64,000 bases of DNA from Sulfurimonas sp. SAG-AH-194-C20 (GCF_029215975.1 NZ_JAEMVD010000001.1:1-64000); one strand, 5' to 3'; shown: positions 1-10,321, numbered from the stretch's first letter. Translations and numbers: made by a program. Notes: generated from the sequence alone by a model not told the origin.

Positions 1-88
1 TGTGTTAAAACACGACATAGAGAAAAACTAAATTTTTCGATATGAAATGAAATAGTACATTAAATAAGGTAGTGAACGCAATATAGAA
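1..88 (+). other. 3' end of the 16S-23S internal transcribed spacer
   Basis: This is the stretch before the mature 23S rRNA. It contains the left strand (about 53-78) of the precursor stem that encloses the 23S. No tRNA is visible in the part shown; the 16S gene and any spacer tRNAs would lie upstream of the window. Confidence 0.7.
53..78 (+). other. left arm of pre-23S rRNA processing stem
   Basis: Bases 61-78 (taaataaggtagtgaacg) are an exact reverse complement of 3057-3074. The pairing can be extended to about 53-78 with 3057-3082 if two G-U pairs are allowed. A long stem bringing both ends of 23S together is the usual RNase III substrate, and an rnc gene lies in this window at 30822-31502. 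Confidence 0.85.
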
Positions 89-2992
<2,904 letters not shown>

Positions 2993-3056
2993 CAAAAACG
3001 AGTTTAGAATGTCATATGACGTTTTACGCACGACCAGTTCTTAAATGAACACAATT

Positions 3057-3082
3057 CGTTCACTACCTTATTTAGTGTATTA
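3057..3082 (+). other. right arm of pre-23S rRNA processing stem
   Basis: This is the partner of 53-78, with 18 exact pairs (3057-3074 with 61-78) and further pairs allowing wobbles. It lies about 65 bases past the mature 23S end. Confidence 0.85.
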
Positions 3083-3142
3083 CACTTATAAGATTCGATC
3101 TAAGTAGTTATTTAGTAACAACATTGACTTTAACAATTTTAA

Positions 3143-3163
3143 TTAATGAATTTAATTCATTAA
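3143..3163 (+). other. AT-rich hairpin in the 23S-5S spacer
   Basis: The sequence ttaatgaat-tta-attcattaa is a 9-bp stem with a 3-base loop. There is no following T-run, so it is more likely a processing or spacer element than a terminator. Confidence 0.4.
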
Positions 3164-3180
3164 CCCTTTTACAACTACTA

Positions 3181-3275
3181 ACAAGTTGTATCTAAGAATA
3201 TCTGCGGCTAAACCGCGATACCACCGTCGCTAAAGCGTAAGTGTGGTGTAAATGGTATCTTTAGACACAACTTGT
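3181..3275 (+). other. structured spacer immediately before 5S rRNA
   Basis: Bases 3181-3194 (acaagttgtatcta) pair with 3262-3275 with one mismatch, so the spacer can pair with the 5' end of 5S. Inside are two mini-hairpins with related loops (gcgg-ctaaa-ccgc at 3204-3216 and cgc-taaa-gcg at 3228-3237). A longer-range helix gatacca/tggtatc joins 3217-3223 to 3253-3259, and accac/gtggt (3220-3224 with 3243-3247) is a competing pairing. A role in 5S maturation is inference. Confidence 0.5.
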
Positions 3276-3391
3276 CTAGGTGGCTATAGAGAGGGGGAAA
3301 CGCCTGGTCCCATTCCGAACCCAGAAGCTAAGCCCCTCTTCGCTGATAATACTTATCCTTTCAGGATTGGAAACGTAGGTCGTTGCCTAGT
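3272..3391 (+). rRNA. rrf: 5S ribosomal RNA
   Basis: About 120 nt with the conserved 5S core: ctggtcccattccgaaccc around 3303-3321, then the loop E/helix IV region. The terminal helix is formed by ctaggtggc at the start and gttgcctag at the end. It follows the 23S in the usual order. A T-rich tract (gttttttac) comes directly after the terminal helix and may end transcription. ORF 3252..3593 overlaps it and is spurious. Confidence 0.95.
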
Positions 3392-3962
3392 TAGTTGTTT
3401 TTTACTTTACTTCCCAAATACATTTATCTTACAAACAACCGATACAATGTCATCAATATTTTACTTTAGGATTTTTATGACTTTAAATTATGATTGGTTT
3501 CAGTTAAATTTTTATCTTATTAATTATATTGAAGAAGTTCCCCTTTGCACTTTTAAAACTTACTCATGTACTCGATGTACCCAAAGGGCATAGTAATACA
3601 CTTTGCAAGCTTAATAAGCACAACTATTTTTATAAAAGTTACCTTTAGCATCTTCAAAACAAACAAATCTCCTACTTTCATGCTTTATTACTAATTCAGA
3701 TAGTTTTACTTTTAGTTTACATTTCTCTTGTATAATCCATTTTATGTGATAATAATGTTACTTTTTTTCACACTTACATAAATTCATTTTCTTTTCATTT
3801 TCTTTTCTTTCCACCTCTTTTGTACAAAAAGCCCTGTTTTCAGGACCTTTTAACTCTCCATACCTCTAAAATAGCTCTATTATTTATAATACTCATAGAT
3901 AAAACAAATAATCAGAGAAAATTGTATATATTCGTTTAAGTTTAAATTCAAAATAACTCCCT
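3392..3962. other. AT-rich intergenic region, no gene recognised
   Basis: This is the stretch between 5S and the porin gene. I see no conserved reading frame on either strand. It has a loose inverted repeat (ccctttg at 3542-3548 with caaaggg at 3582-3588), a TATAAT at about 3731-3736, and a small cctg-tttt-cagg hairpin near 3833-3845. No function can be assigned. Confidence 0.6.
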
Positions 3963-3968
3963 TATAAT
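3963..3968 (+). promoter_or_regulatory. -10 element for the FadL-family porin gene
   Basis: A perfect TATAAT sits about 58 bases before the ATG. No clear -35 box is visible, which is normal for housekeeping promoters in this phylum. The leader ends in a strong ribosome binding site (gaggagag) 6-7 bases before the start. Confidence 0.6.
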
Positions 3969-4025
3969 GGCTGTAGTCGAAATGGACATGGTCTATTTCA
4001 ATATTAAATACTCTGAGGAGAGAAA

Positions 4026-5261
4026 ATGAAAAAAACAATTAAATTAGCAGTAGTAGCTGCATTAGCTTTAGGTGCTACATCAGCATTCGCAACTAACGGT
4101 GACGTTATGATCGGTCAAGGTGCTAAGTCACGTTCAATGGGTGGTGTTGGTATCGCTAAAGCATTTGGTGCTGAGTCAGCATTAGCTAACCCTGCTAACA
4201 TTAGTTCTGTTAAAGATTCTGAAGCTACTTTAGCTGTTACTGTTTTTATGCCTTCAGTTTCATTTACTTCTGATTTAGCTACAACTCCAGGTAGTGTAGC
4301 TGATTCTGCATCAAACTTATCTGTTATTCCAGAAATTTATTACGCTAAAAGATTAAGTGACAAACTAGTTCTTGGTCTTGCTATTGCTGGTACTGCTGGT
4401 ATGGGTGTTGATTATGATGCTGATGGTAGTGCAACAGGTAGCACAAGTGGTACATTCAGAATGAAGACAGCACTTTCATTATTAAAAGTAGCAGTACCTG
4501 TTTCTTATACTGTTGGAGGTCTAACTGTTGGTCTTGAAGGTGTGTTACAGTATGGAAGTTTACAAATAAGTCATCAGGCGCAAGGAGCACCAAATGGATT
4601 CCGTGACAATGGTGCATCATCTGATATTGGATATGGTCTTGAAGCAGGAGCTACATACACGACTGATGGGTTAACATTAGGTGCAGTTTATAAGTCTAAA
4701 ATTGGTATGACATATGAGAATACAATTAGTGCATCAATAGGCGATTTTGGACAAACAAATAATATAACTTCTGGCGATAATTTAGATCAACCAGCAGAAA
4801 TTGGTATTGGTATATCTTATACAATGGGTGAAAGTACAATTTCAGCTGATTTTAAAAACATAGCATGGGGTGAAGCTGCTGGTTATAAAGATTTTGGTTG
4901 GGAAAATCAAGATGTATATGCAATAGGTTATGAGTATGATGCTAAAGCTTGGGCAGTTCGTTTAGGTTACAACTATGCACAATCTCCTATTGTAGAACAA
5001 GCAATTACTGGAAATGGCGAAGGAAGTACTAAAAACTTTTTTAACCTAGCAGGTTTTCCTGGTATAGTTGAAACACATTACACATTAGGTGGAGCTTATA
5101 GTGTTTCTGAAGCCTTAACTTTAGATGCTGCTTTTATTTATGTTCCAGAAACAACAAATACTTATAATGTTAGTGAACTTAACCAACAACCAACAGCTGA
5201 GTTTGCAACTGTTAAACACTCACAAATGGGTGTTACAATCGCTGGAACTTACGCATTCTAG
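4026..5261 (+). CDS. FadL/OmpP1/TodX-family outer membrane transport protein
   Basis: This protein is 411 residues. It begins with a classic signal peptide (MKKTIKLAVVAALALGATSAFA) and then the FadL-type mature N-terminus ATNGDVMIGQGAKSRSMGG, followed by alternating beta-strand-like segments and a C-terminal aromatic end (GTYAF) typical of outer-membrane barrels. FadL-family proteins move hydrophobic compounds such as fatty acids or aromatic hydrocarbons across the outer membrane; the substrate here cannot be told. Codon use is smooth and low complexity at the start, consistent with high expression. It has its own promoter and a strong terminator, so it is probably monocistronic. Confidence 0.9.
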   Translation: MKKTIKLAVVAALALGATSAFATNGDVMIGQGAKSRSMGGVGIAKAFGAESALANPANISSVKDSEATLAVTVFMPSVSFTSDLATTPGSVADSASNLSVIPEIYYAKRLSDKLVLGLAIAGTAGMGVDYDADGSATGSTSGTFRMKTALSLLKVAVPVSYTVGGLTVGLEGVLQYGSLQISHQAQGAPNGFRDNGASSDIGYGLEAGATYTTDGLTLGAVYKSKIGMTYENTISASIGDFGQTNNITSGDNLDQPAEIGIGISYTMGESTISADFKNIAWGEAAGYKDFGWENQDVYAIGYEYDAKAWAVRLGYNYAQSPIVEQAITGNGEGSTKNFFNLAGFPGIVETHYTLGGAYSVSEALTLDAAFIYVPETTNTYNVSELNQQPTAEFATVKHSQMGVTIAGTYAF

Positions 5262-5287
5262 AAAAAAAGAAATTCTCCTTTTCTTTT

Positions 5288-5323
5288 TTAGTACCGTCAG
5301 ATTTGACGGTACTACCCTTTTTA
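5288..5323 (+). terminator. rho-independent terminator of the FadL-type gene
   Basis: A perfect 9-bp stem gtaccgtca-gatt-tgacggtac (5291-5312) is followed by taccctttttac. Just before it, aaaaaaagaaa and ttttctttttt (about 5262-5289) can form a second A/T hairpin. Confidence 0.8.
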
Positions 5324-5427
5324 CCTAACTTCTTAAATTTTAGTTTAACTTATAAAATAATAACTATTTCATAATAATTTATGCTAAAATTTAAAAAGTT
5401 AATAAATACACAACTGAGGAATTAAAT

Positions 5428-6417
5428 ATGATAAAAAAACTAATAGCGTCGACACTACTGCTTTCGCTAACTGTATCAGTAGCCCTAGCTCATCCTGCAT
5501 CTCGTTTTAATGTGATAGATGGTGATCAAGAAGACAAATATGAAAAAGAGTTTTTAGGTCTCATGGAAGATGAGACTGGCTTTACTCTTTCTGATCCACA
5601 TGAGAAGATAAACGATGCTTATGCAACTCGTTATGGTAATACACAAGACCCTGATTATGATAAAGATTGGACTACAAACTTAGATAATTTAGGTTTTTTC
5701 TCTATCTCTAACGATAAGGCACTATACCCTATCCTTAAAACATCTCCTCAAGCAGCAGGTTTTCAGCCTTTCAATCTTCTTATCTATAAGTCGATAGCTG
5801 AAGATGTTACATACATAGGACATTTAGACCCAAACACTATGTTGGACATTACAGGTGTTACTGATAAGGCAGATAGAGAAGCATATGTGAAAATGTATGA
5901 GCCCTTAGATGCTCTAGTGACTCGAGAGTTTGGTGGTAAGATAATTACTACTGAGTATACAGCACTTCCAGAGAAACCTATGATGACTTTTGAGTTTGAA
6001 GTAGATAGAAGTGGTGACATAACTGAGTGGGCTGAGACTTTCCAAGAAGAGATTGAGGCTGCGTTTGAAGAGAAAAAGTATATCATCGCTGGGTTTAAGA
6101 ACTTTAAAGAGACTTATGAAGATGACTTAGAGATGGATTTCTCAGAGTATGATCAGTTCTTTGTATATGGATTATGTCACTTTACATTCTCATACAATGT
6201 ATTTAACAAAGGTCGTCCTGATGCTGGAGTATTTGCTCCATGTGCAATGTATTTTTACATAAAAGAGGGAAGTAACACTATGGTTGTTGGTATGCCACGT
6301 CTATCTGTATGGGCTTCTGTAATGGAACTTAAAGATCCTGCAAAGGTTAAATGGACTGAAGTAATCGACAGTGAAATTATAGAAATAATGAAAAGCTTAG
6401 GAGCAAAAGAAATATGA
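5428..6417 (+). CDS. exported DUF302-like protein A
   Basis: This protein is 329 residues with a signal peptide ending ALA-HPASRF. The mature part has two related halves. The C-terminal half carries a block (AGVFAPCAMYFYIKEGSNTM) with a single conserved Cys and a following hydrophobic strand, as in DUF302-type domains. The same block occurs in the lipoprotein at 33390-34364 (AGAWAPCSFYLYKKKGEDKM), and the preceding parts also align, so the two are paralogues. The stop overlaps the start of the next gene (ATGA), indicating translational coupling. The function is unknown; a periplasmic location is inferred. DUF302 assignment is by pattern, not by a profile search. Confidence 0.7.
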   Translation: MIKKLIASTLLLSLTVSVALAHPASRFNVIDGDQEDKYEKEFLGLMEDETGFTLSDPHEKINDAYATRYGNTQDPDYDKDWTTNLDNLGFFSISNDKALYPILKTSPQAAGFQPFNLLIYKSIAEDVTYIGHLDPNTMLDITGVTDKADREAYVKMYEPLDALVTREFGGKIITTEYTALPEKPMMTFEFEVDRSGDITEWAETFQEEIEAAFEEKKYIIAGFKNFKETYEDDLEMDFSEYDQFFVYGLCHFTFSYNVFNKGRPDAGVFAPCAMYFYIKEGSNTMVVGMPRLSVWASVMELKDPAKVKWTEVIDSEIIEIMKSLGAKEI

Positions 6418-7322
6418 AAAAATTAATAACAGCAGTTTTATCTGCAATGATAGTTATGACTACATCACTAAATGCAGGTGATTACCTTCCGTATAACCCA
6501 CAAGATGCAGTTGGTGCAGCAGCATTTATGAAAACAGAAGCAGCTAAAGAAACTGCTAAAACTGGCTTAGAAGGCACAATTATCAATACTTACCTAATCG
6601 GTAAGCATATGAGTGTTGCAGATGCAGAGGCAAAGCTTAAAGCTGCTGGTTTTGAGATAGTTGCTAACTATGCATCTGTTAAAAAAGGTACTACTATAGT
6701 ATTTACTGACGCTGCATTAAAAGCACAAGCTGCAAAGCCTATGCGTTCAAATGTTGCTGTAATGCGTCTTTTTGTAGATGACCAAGAGAAGATGATTAGC
6801 ATCACTAATCCTGTTTACTTTGGTAAGGCATTTATGCAAGAAGAGTATGACCATACAGTTTTCAATGCTGAGTTAGAAAAGATAAACAAAGCATTCCCTG
6901 GACTTAAAGCATCTAAAGATGAGTGGGAATTTGATGGTTTATCTTCTTACCATTTTATGATTAGTATGCCTTACTACAAAGAGGTTGATGTTGTTGGTGA
7001 AGGTACTAACGAAGAGTTACTTGCTAAAGCTAAGTCTCATAAAAAGGGTAAAGGTCTTATCTTTGAACTTAAGCTTTCTGATACTACAACTTTACTTGGA
7101 TATGCTCTTAGTAAAAGAACATCTAAGTTTGTTAAGAAGATTGGTCGTGCAAATGCAGGAATCCTTCCTTACTGTTTAACTATCTCTGATGGTAAAGCTA
7201 CAGCACTTAGTGCAAAGTACTATATAGCTATCTCTTACCCACTTCTTGATATGAACGGGTTTATGGGAATCATGACTATACCTGGTGCAGTTATAAAAGA
7301 CTACGAGAAAGTTTTTAAATAG
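6414..7322 (+). CDS. exported DUF302-like protein B
   Basis: This protein is 302 residues with a signal peptide (cleavage probably after SLNA). It has two DUF302-like segments. The first has the pattern VAVMRLFVDDQEKMISITNP followed by YFGKAFM. The second ends with AGILPYC plus a hydrophobic strand, reminiscent of the AG-x-(A/P)-x-C block in protein A but more diverged. The gene is coupled to protein A by a 4-base overlap, so the two products probably work together in the periplasm or on the outer face of the inner membrane. The function is unknown. Transcription probably stops in the tatagcat/atgctata hairpin just after the gene. Confidence 0.65.
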   Translation: MKKLITAVLSAMIVMTTSLNAGDYLPYNPQDAVGAAAFMKTEAAKETAKTGLEGTIINTYLIGKHMSVADAEAKLKAAGFEIVANYASVKKGTTIVFTDAALKAQAAKPMRSNVAVMRLFVDDQEKMISITNPVYFGKAFMQEEYDHTVFNAELEKINKAFPGLKASKDEWEFDGLSSYHFMISMPYYKEVDVVGEGTNEELLAKAKSHKKGKGLIFELKLSDTTTLLGYALSKRTSKFVKKIGRANAGILPYCLTISDGKATALSAKYYIAISYPLLDMNGFMGIMTIPGAVIKDYEKVFK

Positions 7323-7331
7323 AAACTATTT

Positions 7332-7352
7332 TATAGCATTTTTTATGCTATA
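7332..7352 (+). terminator. hairpin at the end of the DUF302 operon
   Basis: The sequence tatagcat-tttt-atgctata is an 8-bp perfect stem directly after the gene B stop. Its right arm contains the -10 box of the small RNA candidate that follows, so terminator and promoter overlap. Confidence 0.5.
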
Positions 7353-7354
7353 AT
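7346..7354 (+). promoter_or_regulatory. extended -10 promoter before the small RNA candidate
   Basis: The sequence TGC-TATAAT is an exact extended -10 element. A transcript would start at about 7360-7362. No open reading frame begins downstream on this strand before the terminator. Confidence 0.55.
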
Positions 7355-7360
7355 TTCTTT

Positions 7361-7445
7361 GTAATAACAATACAATCTTGTGAGTTGGTTACTCACTGGC
7401 GTCGTAAGCCCTAACTTTTTTATAAAGTTAGGGCTTTTTTTTTGC
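7361..7445 (+). ncRNA. candidate small RNA of about 85 nt
   Basis: From the extended -10 box the sequence runs through an unpaired leader, a hairpin gtgagt-tggtt-actcac (7380-7396), a linker (tggcgtcgta) and then a very strong terminator: agccctaacttt and aaagttagggct (7407-7434) with a nine-T tail. Promoter, two stems and terminator without an ORF is the typical layout of an independent trans-acting small RNA. It does not show the core motifs of 4.5S, 6S, tmRNA or RNase P RNA. It could instead be the leader or attenuator of a very short peptide, but I find no start codon with a ribosome binding site. Confidence 0.5.
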
Positions 7446-7572
7446 TTTTTTTTTAGTAAAATGTGGGAAGTGTTGGGTGGGAGCGTTAATTCTGGAGGTA
7501 TTTCCAGTTGATAAAGATAGTATTGTTATTGTTAATACTTGGCTATTTAACTAAGCTAATGTAGAAACAAAT
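7435..7572. other. intergenic DNA between small RNA candidate and purM terminator
   Basis: There is no gene here. It contains a small ctgga-ggtatt-tccag hairpin at about 7491-7506 and otherwise AT-rich sequence. Confidence 0.5.
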
Positions 7573-7595
7573 AGAGAGGATTAACCATCCTCTCT
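7573..7595 (-). terminator. terminator of purM
   Basis: The perfect 8-bp stem agagagga-ttaacca-tcctctct lies 3 bases beyond the purM stop. Read on the minus strand it is followed by a T-rich run (atttgtttc). Confidence 0.7.
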
Positions 7596-7597
7596 TG

Positions 7598-8596
7598 TTA
7601 TACCATTTTAGCTTCGCGTTTACCTTCTTTAATCTCACCTATAAGGTAAGAACCTTCAGCTTTAGCAAGAATACTGTTTACATGTTTATCTTCAACTACA
7701 AGTATCATTCCGACACCCATGTTAAAAGCTCTAAACATTTCAGAGCGCTCTACATGCTCACTCATAAGTTCAAAGATAGGAAGTACACGGATAGAATCTT
7801 CTTTTACTTCAGCCATTAAGTTCTCAGGAAGTACACGAGGAAGATTTTCAACTATTCCACCACCTGTAATGTGTGCCATAGCAACTATCTCATTTTTTAA
7901 CTCTTTAAAAAGTTTTACATAAATAGTTGTTGGTTCTAGTAGAGCTTTAATAAGTGTTGTACCATTAAAGTCATCTTCAAAGTTTAGTTGCATCTTTTCA
8001 AAAAGCACTTTACGAGCTAATGAAAAACCATTAGAATGTAAGCCTGAACTTGGAAGTGCTATGAGTTTATGTCCAGCACGTACTAGAGAAACTCTGTCCA
8101 TCTCTGATTTTTCACACACACCAACTGCAAAACCTGCTAAGTCGTAGTCATCTTCTGAGTACATACCAGGCATTTCAGCAGTCTCTCCACCGATTAGGGC
8201 ACATTCACTGCGTTTACAGCCTTCAGCTATCCCTGCTACTACATTAGTCGCATTTACAACATCGAGTTTACCCGTTGCATAGTAGTCTAAAAAGAAAGAA
8301 GGTGTCCCAAAGTTACATAGTAAATCATTTACACACATTGCAACTAAGTCAATTCCAACTGTGTTGTGAATCCCGCTATCGATAGCGAGTTTTAACTTTG
8401 TACCTACACCATCAGTTGCTGCAAGCATAACAGGCTCTTTAAAACCAGTAGGAAGTTCAAAGGCACCTGCAAAAGAGCCAATTCCACCCATCACACCAGG
8501 AATTCTTGTACTCTTTACAAGTGGTTTTATATTTTCAACGAAACTAGCACCAGCATCTATATCTACACCGGCATCTTTATAACTAATTTGACTCAT
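7598..8596 (-). CDS. purM: phosphoribosylformylglycinamidine cyclo-ligase (AIR synthetase)
   Basis: PurM makes aminoimidazole ribonucleotide from FGAM with ATP in purine synthesis, in the cytoplasm. The 332-residue product starts MSQISYKDAGVDIDAG, the normal PurM N-terminus. The ORF track starts 16 codons further upstream, which would add a basic, unrelated extension, so the start at 8596 is preferred. The family signatures GIDLVAMCVNDLL, GGETAEMPGMY and HITGGGIVENLPR are intact. The length matches the family (about 330-345). The gene overlaps the upstream small membrane protein gene by 14 bases, so the two are probably co-transcribed. Confidence 0.96.
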   Translation of the reverse strand: MSQISYKDAGVDIDAGASFVENIKPLVKSTRIPGVMGGIGSFAGAFELPTGFKEPVMLAATDGVGTKLKLAIDSGIHNTVGIDLVAMCVNDLLCNFGTPSFFLDYYATGKLDVVNATNVVAGIAEGCKRSECALIGGETAEMPGMYSEDDYDLAGFAVGVCEKSEMDRVSLVRAGHKLIALPSSGLHSNGFSLARKVLFEKMQLNFEDDFNGTTLIKALLEPTTIYVKLFKELKNEIVAMAHITGGGIVENLPRVLPENLMAEVKEDSIRVLPIFELMSEHVERSEMFRAFNMGVGMILVVEDKHVNSILAKAEGSYLIGEIKEGKREAKMV

Positions 8597-8813
8597 TTTT
8601 TGTCTCATCATCTTCTTTTTTTGTCTCAGTTTCTGGTAGGTCACATTTTTGAGTTATCATGCAAAGTGGACAAAATTTTGTAAATCCTGCGATAAGAGGA
8701 ATTACACCTAAATAGAACCAATAATTACCAGTTATAATACCTGTTGCTATAAGTGCAACACCAATCGCCATACGAAATTTAGCACAAAATGATCTTACTT
8801 TGTTATAATCCAT
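8583..8813 (-). CDS. small DUF2892-type (YgaP-like) inner membrane protein
   Basis: This protein has 76 residues. Two hydrophobic segments (about residues 15-30 and 32-48) are separated by the NYWFYLG turn and followed by FTKFCPLC, the arrangement typical of the DUF2892/YgaP membrane domain. The tail is charged (TETKKEDDETK). It overlaps the start of purM by 14 bases and may simply be translationally coupled to it. The YgaP membrane domain is sometimes linked to sulfur metabolism through rhodanese fusions, but there is no rhodanese here, so no function is assigned. Confidence 0.75.
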   Translation of the reverse strand: MDYNKVRSFCAKFRMAIGVALIATGIITGNYWFYLGVIPLIAGFTKFCPLCMITQKCDLPETETKKEDDETKNESN

Positions 8814-8834
8814 TGAAATACCTTTATGTTTTTA

Positions 8835-9097
8835 TAAGCAATAGAACATAAATAATTTAATTTTCAACAATACTTAAAAGGTTTAGATTCAAGGCGAACT
8901 TCACTCTGTGATGTTATTCATCACAGAGTGAAGTTCAACGAAGAAGATAAGCCTTTTAAGTATTGCCCTTCGAGTGAAAATACAAGCTACTTCGTTAAAA
9001 TCTTTCGAAGCACAATAAGTGCAACTTCAAGATTTTGCCTTGCATCTCATAGCTTATATTTTCATTGAGAATGAAATTATTTATGTTCTATTGCTTA
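8835..9097. repeat. 263-bp palindromic element predicted to fold as a three-way junction
   Basis: The outer arms (taagcaatagaacataaata at 8835 and its complement ending at 9097) match over about 32 bases with a few differences. Inside, arm 1 starts with a perfect 14-bp stem (8868-8881 with 8952-8965) and is capped by a perfect 18-bp hairpin (8896-8913 with 8919-8936, loop ttatt). Arm 2 starts with a 15-bp stem with one mismatch (8975-8989 with 9050-9064) and continues with aaaatctt...aagatttt (8997-9004 with 9029-9036). No ORF or transposase lies inside. It resembles a MITE or a large structured intergenic repeat; a structured RNA is the alternative. Confidence 0.8.
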
Positions 9098-9179
9098 AAT
9101 ATTTCGTAATTATATCTATATTAAGTAAAATTAATCCAAAAAAGGATAAAATCGCGTTAATAAATAAGGAATAATTAAT

Positions 9180-9725
9180 ATGAAAGAATTTATATATAAC
9201 GAAATGATGGTTCATGTAGCTGTTTGTACTAGTAAAATACCTGAGAATGTTTTAATCATTAGTAATAATGCTGATGGTTTTGTAACTGAGATGAACAAAC
9301 ATGATGGGATTGCTTATGAAGTAATCGCTGCAAGTGCTTCTGCTCTTCGTGAAGTAAAAGATGGTGCATTTGATGTTGTTGTTAGTGAACTCGATACGGA
9401 TGCAGCTGTTCTTGCTCACTTTAACCGTGTTTTAAAAGATGATGGTCTTTTAGTTACTAAGCATCCATCTTTAGATAATGTAGAAGATAACAAGCAAATC
9501 ATGCAAATTTTAGGTAAATATACTAAAATTATTATGCCTTTTAATCTTGGAAATGGGGAGACTGCACTTTTAGCTTCTAAAGAGTATCACCCAACTGCTG
9601 ACATTATCTTGCACCGTACTGATATGCTTGATGGTTTAGAATTTTATAACTGTGATGTTCATCCTGCTGCGTTTGCAATGGGTAATAACATCCGCAAAGC
9701 TTACTTAGGTGTGATTAAAAACTAA
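9180..9725 (+). CDS. SpeE-like protein, shortened spermidine synthase homologue
   Basis: This protein has 181 residues. It resembles the C-terminal two thirds of the Helicobacter-type SpeE (the FDVVVSELDTDAAVLAHFNRVL, LLVTKHPSLDNV and YNCDVHPAAFAMG segments) and sits directly before coaE, as speE does in Helicobacter. The N-terminal beta domain is missing. The SAM-binding GGG(D/E)G loop is replaced by LIISNNADGF, so aminopropyl transfer is doubtful. A full-length aminopropyltransferase is encoded at 55377. The stop overlaps the coaE start by one base. It is either a non-catalytic relative or a specialised form; the family link is moderately sure, the activity is not. Confidence 0.65.
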   Translation: MKEFIYNEMMVHVAVCTSKIPENVLIISNNADGFVTEMNKHDGIAYEVIAASASALREVKDGAFDVVVSELDTDAAVLAHFNRVLKDDGLLVTKHPSLDNVEDNKQIMQILGKYTKIIMPFNLGNGETALLASKEYHPTADIILHRTDMLDGLEFYNCDVHPAAFAMGNNIRKAYLGVIKN

Positions 9726-10321
9726 TGGCTTATGAGTATGCTATCGCGCTTACAGGGAGTATTGCTACGGGTAAAAGTACCGTAGCTTCACTTTTAGCAC
9801 TTAATGGTATGCGTATCATTGATGCTGATACTATCTCTCATGAGATACTTGATGCTTCTGCTTCTTGGGTAGAAGAGACTTTTGGAAAGCACTACCTGCG
9901 TTTAGGTAAAGTTGATCGTCCTAAGCTTGGTACTTTTGTGTTTTCAGATGAGAGCGCAAAAAAAACTCTTGAAGAGTTTTTACACCCTAAAATTCAAGAT
10001 GAGATACTTAAACGCAGTAAGAAACAAGATAGGCTGAAGTTTCCCTATCTTATAGATATTCCCCTTTTCTTTGAAAATAATAACTACGATATACAAGACA
10101 GTGTTGTTGTTTTTACTCCAGCAGAGGTACAACTTGAACGTTTTATGAAACGTAATGGTTATAGCGAAGAAGAATCGCTAAAGAGAATTGCTACTCAGTT
10201 TCCTATACAAGAGAAAAAAGATAGAGCTACTTGGGTTATAGATAACTCTACTACTTTAAAACACCTCCAGCAAGAGTGTGAAGATTTTGTGGCGATTATA
10301 AAGAAGAAGTATTTAAAATAG
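9725..10321 (+). CDS. coaE: dephospho-CoA kinase
   Basis: CoaE phosphorylates dephospho-CoA in the last step of coenzyme A synthesis. The 198-residue protein has the P-loop GSIATGKST at residues 11-19, the conserved (I/V)DAD motif (IIDADTISHEIL), the LHP-x-I motif (FLHPKIQDEI) and the DIPLFFEN segment. The length is normal. It overlaps the SpeE-like gene by one base and is followed 12 bases later by dapF, making a three-gene operon. Confidence 0.95.
   Translation: MAYEYAIALTGSIATGKSTVASLLALNGMRIIDADTISHEILDASASWVEETFGKHYLRLGKVDRPKLGTFVFSDESAKKTLEEFLHPKIQDEILKRSKKQDRLKFPYLIDIPLFFENNNYDIQDSVVVFTPAEVQLERFMKRNGYSEEESLKRIATQFPIQEKKDRATWVIDNSTTLKHLQQECEDFVAIIKKKYLK

Noticed and set aside
3252-3593. 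113-codon ORF on the plus strand
   Set aside because: It covers the 5S rRNA and ends in AT-rich spacer, with no ribosome binding site.
7598-8644. purM start at 8644 as given in the track
   Set aside because: The extra 16 residues (MTYQKLRQKKKMMRQK) are unlike PurM and overlap the upstream gene in another frame. The ATG at 8596 gives the family N-terminus.
8971-9064. Treating arm 2 of the palindromic element as a separate transcription terminator
   Set aside because: It has no T-run and is enclosed by the outer stem, so it is better seen as part of the whole element.
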